A stretch of DNA of 5,191 nt, from the NCBI GenBank assembly GCA_021800745.1, contig JAJYYS010000115.1, positions 1 through 5,191 of the forward strand. Reading direction: 5' to 3'. Positions 1-4,218 of the stretch are shown piece by piece. The position numbers and the translations under genes are program-made. The DNA is from a bacterium (lineage in GTDB: Bacteria > SZUA-79 > Acidulodesulfobacterales > Acidulodesulfobacteraceae). How positions within the stretch are numbered: the stretch's first letter is position 1; each line of letters begins with the position of its first letter. The notes under the pieces are model-generated. The model was given only the letters and a program-made list of their open reading frames with translations, was not told the DNA's origin and did not search any database.

Positions 1-353
1 TCTATATGGGACATAAATTCTACGCCTTCGTCTTTGATTTTTGCGAATTTTGCAAGGCTGAAAATTTGAAACCCGCCCGAATCGGTTAAAATAGAACCTT
101 TGTATCCGGTAAAGTTTCTCAGGGAACCGAATTTTTCGATTACGTCGGTCCCGGGCCTCAAAAAAAGATGATATGTGTTAGAGAGCATAATTTTGAAGCC
201 TTCGTTGTATATTTCGAAAGGCGACAGGGATTTTACGGTGCCTATAGTTCCCACTGGCATAAAAACTGGCGTTTCTATGATTCCGTTTTTAGTTTCGAGC
301 AAACCTGTTCTTGCGGCGGTGTGTGCGTCTTTATTTATTATTTTAAAAGTCAT
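1..353 (-). CDS. tgt: Queuine/preQ1 tRNA-guanine transglycosylase, N-terminal part (runs off left edge)
   Basis: Only the first 117 codons are present. The family exchanges guanine at wobble position 34 of GUN-anticodon tRNAs (Tyr, His, Asn, Asp) for preQ1 in bacteria. Visible TIM-barrel motifs, in order, are TPVFMPVGT (residues 28-36), SNTYHLFLRPG (58-68) and LTDSGGFQIFSL (89-100). The Asp of TDSGG (residue 91) matches the active-site Asp involved in base recognition. The second catalytic Asp and the zinc-binding Cys/His cluster would lie off the window. The ATG at 353 gives the usual family N-terminus; a nearby ATG in another frame stops at once. The usual Gly-Leu-His stretch before TDSGG reads GSLRNF here, a small divergence. 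It follows queA by 19 bp on the same strand, so the two are probably co-transcribed for queuosine synthesis. No Shine-Dalgarno sequence is visible. The identity is secure; the partial state is only the window edge. Confidence 0.96.
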   Translation of the reverse strand, partial: MTFKIINKDAHTAARTGLLETKNGIIETPVFMPVGTIGTVKSLSPFEIYNEGFKIMLSNTYHLFLRPGTDVIEKFGSLRNFTGYKGSILTDSGGFQIFSLAKFAKIKDEGVEFMSHI

Positions 354-362
354 ATATTCATT

Positions 363-384
363 ATTATATATATTATATATTATA
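363..384 (-). promoter_or_regulatory. Cluster of three TATAAT boxes just upstream of tgt
   Basis: Reading the minus strand, perfect TATAAT hexamers lie at 384-379, 377-372 and 368-363, across the queA stop codon and the short gap before tgt. The last ends 9 nt before the tgt ATG. No convincing -35 box was found. They could give tgt its own start point with a very short leader. The stretch is almost pure A/T, so chance or queA-tgt read-through is an equally good explanation. Confidence 0.25.
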
Positions 385-1464
385 CAAATACATTGCGTCG
401 CCGTAGCTGAAAAGCGAGTAGCCTTTATTTATCGCTTCTTCATAAACCGCTCTGGTTTTGTCTATACCTATAAGAGCGCAAATCATAATATAAAGAGACG
501 ATTTCGGCTGATGAAAATTCGTAATGAGATTTTTCGTTATTTTAAATTTGTAGCCCGGATAAATATACAGCGAGGTTTCGAGATTTTCGCCGGGAAAAAT
601 TTCTGCGCCGCCGACATCCGACCCGTTTGAAGATTCTAAACATCTGACGGTAGAAGTTCCGGTCAATATTATTTTGTTGCCCGATTTTACGGCGTTATTT
701 ATAGCATCCGCCGTTTCTTCGGAAATAGAATAAGTTTCTTTATGTATGTTATGCTCTCTTATGTCGGCGGTTCTTACGGGAAGAAAAGTACCAAGCCCTA
801 TATTTAAAGAAACTGCGGTGAAAATGCCGCCCTTTTCTTTTATCCTGCTTATAATCTTATCGTTAAAGTGCAGGCCTGCGGTAGGGGCGGCTACTGAAAA
901 TCCTGCCGAACCGTCGGCGTAAACCGTCTGGTAATATAAATCGTCTGTTTCTTCAGGCGCCCGTTTTATATACGGAGGAAGCGGAATTAAAGCGCATTTT
1001 CCGAAAATATAATTGTAATCCTCATCAGTTTTTATTAATATTTCGTAATTTCCGCCCCCGAAGTTTTTAACCGCCTCTATGGTTTTAAAAACCGCCTGCG
1101 GGTTTTGAATATCAGGTTGTCCGCTTAAGGCGATTTTCTCGCCCTCCCTGACTGTTTTGTGCGATTTCAGGATGGCTTTAAGCTTTAAAGGAAAGGATAT
1201 TTTCATAGGAAATTCGGTTATGAATATTTCTACTTTGCCGCCGGAAGCCCTTTGTCCGAATATTCTGGCTTTTTTTACGTAAGAGTTGTTGACGGCTACG
1301 ACGTCGCCTTTATTTATAAATTCGGTTATTTCATAAAATTTTTTATGTTCCATTTTGAAATTCCGGACGTCCACCGCAAGCAGTTTTGCCTCGCCCCTGT
1401 CGGTCATGGGATATTTCGCAATCCGCTTTTCGTCGAATTTATAATTGAATAAATCTATATTCAT
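373..1464 (-). CDS. queA: S-adenosylmethionine:tRNA ribosyltransferase-isomerase (QueA)
   Basis: QueA transfers and isomerises the ribosyl moiety of SAM onto preQ1 at position 34 of tRNA, giving epoxyqueuosine in the cytoplasm. At 363 aa it is close to the usual family length (about 350). Conserved blocks in order are GGKVEIFI (75-82), IPLPPYI (160-166), YQTVYA (178-183), SVAAPTAGLHF (190-200), IGLGTFLPV (222-230), HNIHKE (238-243), GTSTVRCLES (269-278), YIYPGYKFK (300-308), ITNFHQPKSSL (314-324) and FSYGDAM (352-358). The normally strong NDTRVIPARLFG block reads NNSYVKKARIFG here (59-70). The ATG at 1464 gives a normal N-terminus (NYKFDEKRIAKYP matches the family's F-Y-x-L-P-x-x-L-I-A-x-x-P pattern). 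No ribosome binding site is visible; a TATAAT box ends 10 nt upstream. It is divergent from tmk and heads a queA-tgt pair. Confidence 0.97.
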   Translation of the reverse strand: MNIDLFNYKFDEKRIAKYPMTDRGEAKLLAVDVRNFKMEHKKFYEITEFINKGDVVAVNNSYVKKARIFGQRASGGKVEIFITEFPMKISFPLKLKAILKSHKTVREGEKIALSGQPDIQNPQAVFKTIEAVKNFGGGNYEILIKTDEDYNYIFGKCALIPLPPYIKRAPEETDDLYYQTVYADGSAGFSVAAPTAGLHFNDKIISRIKEKGGIFTAVSLNIGLGTFLPVRTADIREHNIHKETYSISEETADAINNAVKSGNKIILTGTSTVRCLESSNGSDVGGAEIFPGENLETSLYIYPGYKFKITKNLITNFHQPKSSLYIMICALIGIDKTRAVYEEAINKGYSLFSYGDAMYLYNI

Positions 1465-1474
1465 ATAGCCGTAT

Positions 1475-1480
1475 ATTATA
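1475..1480 (-). promoter_or_regulatory. Candidate queA -10 box (TATAAT)
   Basis: On the minus strand a perfect TATAAT lies at 1480-1475 in the divergent spacer, with 10 nt between it and the queA ATG. Transcription starting 6-7 nt downstream would leave a leader of only about 3-4 nt, so the mRNA would be nearly leaderless. No good -35 hexamer is seen at 16-18 bp spacing, and there is no TG extension. A-T richness makes chance matches common, so this is a modest candidate. Confidence 0.35.
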
Positions 1481-1491
1481 TAACAACTTTT
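1481..1491. repeat. 11-bp direct repeat TAACAACTTTT, copy 1 (queA side)
   Basis: TAACAACTTTT at 1481-1491 recurs exactly at 1550-1560, 69 bp away in the same orientation. This copy directly abuts the candidate queA -10 box. The paired position of the two copies at the two divergent promoters could mark a shared operator. The word is short and AT-rich, so this is inference. Confidence 0.4.
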
Positions 1492-1523
1492 TTTTAAAAG
1501 GTATCTGATTTATTTATTTACTT

Positions 1524-1568
1524 ACTGCCGGCTGGATTTGCAGGTTTCTTAACAACTTTTGCGGCAGT
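1524..1568. repeat. 7-bp inverted repeat (ACTGCCG / CGGCAGT) bounding a GC-richer island
   Basis: ACTGCCG at 1524-1530 pairs perfectly with CGGCAGT at 1562-1568, with a 31-nt loop. The enclosed stretch is about half G/C, while the flanks are nearly all A/T. The right arm lies between the candidate -35 and -10 of tmk, so it could be an operator or a hairpin in a queA-side transcript. There is no T-run on either side to make it an intrinsic terminator. On the minus strand the island also reads as a short Lys/Ala/Pro-rich peptide tail ending in a stop codon (see findings). Confidence 0.4.
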
Positions 1569-1579
1569 TATGGTAAAAT
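1549..1579 (+). promoter_or_regulatory. Candidate extended -10 promoter of the tmk operon
   Basis: TTAACA at 1549-1554 matches the -35 consensus at five of six bases. TAAAAT at 1574-1579 is a -10 box preceded directly by TATGG, a full TRTGN extension. The 19-bp spacer is long, but an extended -10 element can compensate. A start near 1586 would leave a leader of about 56 nt before tmk. This is the best plus-strand promoter candidate in the spacer and would serve tmk, holB, ricT and metG. Confidence 0.45.
1550..1560. repeat. 11-bp direct repeat TAACAACTTTT, copy 2 (tmk side)
   Basis: This is the second exact copy of TAACAACTTTT. It overlaps the candidate tmk -35 hexamer TTAACA at 1549-1554, so a protein bound here could affect polymerase access to tmk, as copy 1 could for queA. 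Flanking bases of the two copies do not match, so the repeat is limited to 11 bp. Confidence 0.4.
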
Positions 1580-1641
1580 AAAAACAATAAAACGAAATTT
1601 ATTTTTTTAAATATGCAATAATAAACATTAAATAATAAGAT

Positions 1642-2307
1642 ATGGGTATTTTTATAACTCTTGAAGGAATAGACGGTTCAGGCAAGACTACCGTTTCCAG
1701 AATTATAAACGCGCGTTTAGAGAAAGACGGATACAAAGTAATGCCTATAAAAGAACCTACCGAAACGCCGCTCGGAAAATTCATAAGGAGCGAAATTTTA
1801 TGCTCAGGCTCCCCCGGGGCGGAAGACGTTCTGGCCTCGCTGTTTCTATTTTCCGCCGACAGAACCGTCCATATCGATAAAATCAAGGCCGAATTAAACC
1901 GTTTCGACGTTATAATCTGCGACAGATTTATCGATTCTACTTATGCCTATCAGGCTGCCGGATTAAGTGACACGGACGAAAATAAAAAATTAAAAGAGTT
2001 TATACTCGGTTTAAATGAATTTATTCTCGAGCAGAAAAAATTTTCTATAGACAGAACTTATTTATTCGATTTAGAGCCTGAAACGGCTTTAAGGAGATTA
2101 AACGGCAGGATTTCTAAAATCGACGGTTTCGATTCCCGCCCTCCAGGTTTTTTTAATTCCGTTAGGAATAATTATCTGCGGCTTTCGGAAAAATACCGCG
2201 AACGGATTAAAGTCATAGATGCTTCCGCGCCGCCCGAAAATACGGCGGATAAGATTGAAGCGGATATTTTGAAAATTTTAGAAAAAAAGATTAATTTTAC
2301 GGATTAA
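1642..2307 (+). CDS. tmk: Thymidylate kinase
   Basis: This 221-aa protein phosphorylates dTMP to dTDP with ATP, an essential step in dTTP supply. The P-loop GIDGSGKTT is at residues 9-17, followed by the substrate-binding EPT (38-40), SADRTVHI (71-78) and the DRF motif within CDRFIDSTYAYQ (93-104), all typical of bacterial TMPK. The P-loop has no extra Arg, while the lid region (about 150-170) holds Arg151, 152, 156 and 166, which fits the bacterial type in which lid arginines assist catalysis. The usual LDRIE stretch of the lid reads IDGFDSRPPGFF, a mild divergence; VRNNYLRLSEKY follows normally. The ATG at 1642 places the P-loop at the normal distance from the N-terminus. No Shine-Dalgarno sequence is evident. 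It is the first gene of the plus-strand set, 3 bp ahead of holB, a common bacterial pairing. Confidence 0.97.
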   Translation: MGIFITLEGIDGSGKTTVSRIINARLEKDGYKVMPIKEPTETPLGKFIRSEILCSGSPGAEDVLASLFLFSADRTVHIDKIKAELNRFDVIICDRFIDSTYAYQAAGLSDTDENKKLKEFILGLNEFILEQKKFSIDRTYLFDLEPETALRRLNGRISKIDGFDSRPPGFFNSVRNNYLRLSEKYRERIKVIDASAPPENTADKIEADILKILEKKINFTD

Positions 2308-2310
2308 TTT

Positions 2311-3363
2311 ATGGATTCGGATTATAAAAATTACGATATTTCAAATATTGCAGGACATAAAAAGCAGATAGAGTTTTTAAAGGGTTTGTTCTTTAGCGGC
2401 AGAATGCCTTCGGGACTTTTATTTTACGGACAGAAAAACATCGGAAAAAGATTTACGGCAGCCGCATTTGCGGCTTCGGTTTTATGCGGGGATTACAGAA
2501 CTTTTGCCGGTGAAGGGGGCGGTTCCCCCTCGCTGAATTTTTGCGGGAAATGTCCTTCCTGCCAAAGTTTTTTAAACGGTTCGAGCCGCAGTCTTTTGAT
2601 TGTAGAGCCTTCGGGAAGCGCCGTTAAAATAGAAAGCATTCATAAAATAGATTCATTTCTCAGTTTGACCCCCGCTTATCCCGGATACAGATTTATTATT
2701 ATCGACGAAGCCTCTTCTATGAACGCTTCGGCCGCAAACGCATTATTAAAAATGCTTGAAGAACCGCTGGGAAAAACTGTATTCATTCTTACGGCATCCA
2801 ACACCGGCATGCTTTTGCCGACCGTAGTATCGAGATGCCTCTTGCTGGGGTTCAGCCCCATTCCGGACGAAGATTTATCGGAAGTTTTTAAATCGGAATT
2901 TCCCGTTCTCTCCGGCGAAACGCTAAAATTTTATTCTAAACTTTCGAGAGGCAGTTATTCTGCTTTTCGCGGGCTTGTCGAGGGTAAATATTTGGAGAAG
3001 AGAGATTTTTTAATAGATATAATTTTTAAAGAATTATTTGCGGAATATAAAAATAAAGCATGCGTCAGAAATCCTTACGATATATCCGTTAAATTTAATA
3101 CCGCGGAGAAAGAAGATTTTGAATTAATTTTATTCATCCTCAGGGATATTTATATTTATAAGATGTTAAAAAATGAAAAATTATTATATAATGAAGATAT
3201 TGCCGACAAGATAAGGAAGTTTGCTTTAGATTTGCCGTTATCTTCAAAAGATATCGTGCATATGATAGAATCGACCGTGGAGCATATAGAAAAAATTAAC
3301 AGCTATAATCTGAACAAATCTATTGCATCCGATTCCTATTTTTCCGAGCTTTTGTCCATATAA
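2311..3363 (+). CDS. holB: DNA polymerase III clamp-loader subunit delta' (HolB)
   Basis: This 350-aa AAA+ protein is the delta-prime subunit of the clamp loader, which places the beta clamp on primed DNA. A P-loop-like GQKNIGKR lies at 40-47, with Arg in place of the Ser/Thr after Lys, suggesting a non-hydrolysing subunit as in many delta-prime proteins. A four-Cys zinc knuckle follows (Cys59, 78, 81, 84), then Walker-B-like IIIDEAS (129-135), LLKMLEEP (145-152) and SRC (174-176), whose Arg is the trans-acting arginine finger in this family. The C-terminal helical domain ends in NLNKSIASDSYFSELL, the usual delta-prime tail style. The first gap of the knuckle is 18 residues, about ten more than in E. 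coli. The ATG at 2311 lies 3 bp after the tmk stop, implying coupled expression; only a weak GGA is seen upstream. DnaX is unlikely, given the modified P-loop and the length. Confidence 0.93.
   Translation: MDSDYKNYDISNIAGHKKQIEFLKGLFFSGRMPSGLLFYGQKNIGKRFTAAAFAASVLCGDYRTFAGEGGGSPSLNFCGKCPSCQSFLNGSSRSLLIVEPSGSAVKIESIHKIDSFLSLTPAYPGYRFIIIDEASSMNASAANALLKMLEEPLGKTVFILTASNTGMLLPTVVSRCLLLGFSPIPDEDLSEVFKSEFPVLSGETLKFYSKLSRGSYSAFRGLVEGKYLEKRDFLIDIIFKELFAEYKNKACVRNPYDISVKFNTAEKEDFELILFILRDIYIYKMLKNEKLLYNEDIADKIRKFALDLPLSSKDIVHMIESTVEHIEKINSYNLNKSIASDSYFSELLSI
2514..2530 (+). other. Strong GC hairpin inside holB
   Basis: AGGGGG (2514-2519) and CCCCCT (2525-2530) form a perfect 6-bp stem with a 5-nt loop. 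It encodes the Glu-Gly-Gly-Gly-Ser-Pro stretch (about residues 68-73) in the lengthened zinc-knuckle loop. No T-run follows directly, so it does not look like a terminator. It stands out in a region of modest GC. Confidence 0.5.
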
Positions 3364-3383
3364 AAATAAAAATATTTGTTAAA

Positions 3384-3412
3384 TTGAGTAAACTTTAAAA
3401 AAATTATATAAA
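3384..3412 (+). promoter_or_regulatory. Possible promoter in the holB-ricT gap
   Basis: TTGAGT at 3384-3389 and TATAAA at 3407-3412 have the ideal 17-bp spacer. The 60-bp gap is almost wholly A/T and has no terminator hairpin. The -10 box ends 11 nt before the ricT ATG, so any transcript would have a leader of about 5 nt. It may provide an internal start for ricT-metG. Chance matches are likely at this base composition. Confidence 0.3.
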
Positions 3413-3423
3413 AAAAATAAAAA

Positions 3424-4218
3424 ATGAGAACGGCGGAAGTAAAAATACTTGAAATGGGTTACACATTAGTATGCGTTACGAAAATCCCCGAACTTTTCGT
3501 GAACGACAGGGTGCTTGTAGAGCAGAATAAAATTATTTATTTGGGAACCGTTTCGGGAGAAGTCAAATTTTTTGAGAGTGGTGCCGATATCCCTAACCCC
3601 CGGCCGTCCTGTTCGATAATAAGAAAACTTTTCCCTTTTGAAACCGGCGAAAAATATATACATTATCGCATAGAAGACGATGGCCTGGATTTCTGCAGGA
3701 AAAATGCCGAAGAACTCAAACTTGCAATGAAACTGCTTAGAGTTAAATATATGCCTTCGGAGAATAAACTCGTATTTTATTACAGCGCCGAGGAGAGGGT
3801 AGATTTTAGGGAGCTTGTGAAAATTCTCGCCGCAAGGTTTCATTTAAGAATAGAAATGCGCCAGATTAATATCCGCGACGAATGTAAAATTTTAGGCGGA
3901 ATAGGCGTTTGCGGAAGAGTCTGCTGCTGCAATTCAATAGTAAACGAGATGAATGCAGTAACTTCTAAAATTACCAAACTGCAATGCCAGAATACGAGCA
4001 AGTTTGTAGGCTATTGCGGCAGGCTTCTGTGCTGTCTCGCTTTCGACCCCCCGATGCAGGGCGAGAATATCTGCGGAGATGAATATGCCCCCTGCGGCCG
4101 AAACGAAGAAGAATCGTTTGCGGAAACTAAAATAGCGAAGAAAAAGGAGACGGAAACGGAGGCGGATGCCGGGGAAACTTTGGCCGGCGCTTTTACGGAA
4201 GACGGTTATGAGAAATAA
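3424..4218 (+). CDS. ricT: PSP1-domain protein, RicT/YaaT family, cysteine-rich
   Basis: The PSP1 core spans about residues 95-205. It contains KLVFYYSAEERVDFRELVK (115-133), then IEMRQINIRDECKILGGIG (143-161), CGRVCCC (163-169) and CGRLLCC (198-204), all characteristic of the family. In Bacillus subtilis, RicT forms a complex with RicA and RicF that binds [4Fe-4S] clusters and affects RNase Y-dependent RNA processing; whether this holds here is unknown. The 264-aa protein has 14 cysteines, including 154, 163, 167-169, 188, 198, 203, 204, 217 and 224, more than the two core motifs require. The segment between the motifs is divergent from the usual F-x-P-V-S-I-K-M-A-K pattern. The tail after about 225 is charged, Glu/Lys-rich and probably disordered. 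The ATG at 3424 follows an A-rich leader without a Shine-Dalgarno sequence. Its last 11 bases overlap metG; holB-ricT-metG linkage is familiar in other bacteria. Confidence 0.9.
   Translation: MRTAEVKILEMGYTLVCVTKIPELFVNDRVLVEQNKIIYLGTVSGEVKFFESGADIPNPRPSCSIIRKLFPFETGEKYIHYRIEDDGLDFCRKNAEELKLAMKLLRVKYMPSENKLVFYYSAEERVDFRELVKILAARFHLRIEMRQINIRDECKILGGIGVCGRVCCCNSIVNEMNAVTSKITKLQCQNTSKFVGYCGRLLCCLAFDPPMQGENICGDEYAPCGRNEEESFAETKIAKKKETETEADAGETLAGAFTEDGYEK
4197..4201 (+). promoter_or_regulatory. Ribosome binding site of metG (GGAAG)
   Basis: GGAAG lies inside the end of ricT, 6 nt before the metG ATG at 4208. It is the only clear Shine-Dalgarno sequence among the six starts in the window, and it supports the overlapping start for metG. 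Confidence 0.6.

Noticed and set aside
168..630. Plus-strand open frames across the tgt and queA region
   Set aside because: Their products are low-complexity and unlike known proteins, and they lie antisense to two clearly conserved genes.
1465..1641. A preQ1 riboswitch upstream of queA
   Set aside because: The pathway makes it plausible, but neither strand shows the compact hairpin plus A-rich tail of preQ1-I or a recognisable preQ1-II pattern. The candidate queA promoter would also leave almost no leader.
1599..1886. Minus-strand 95-codon frame over the start of tmk
   Set aside because: It is antisense to the conserved P-loop region of tmk and its translation shows no family pattern.
2514..2530. 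The holB hairpin as an intrinsic terminator
   Set aside because: It lies in the middle of a clearly intact gene and no T-run follows the stem directly.
3364..3423. A terminator between holB and ricT
   Set aside because: The gap is A/T-rich with no stable GC stem before a T-run on the plus strand, so read-through is likely.
4150..4210. A T-box or other leader control ahead of metG
   Set aside because: metG starts inside ricT, so there is no untranslated leader to hold one.
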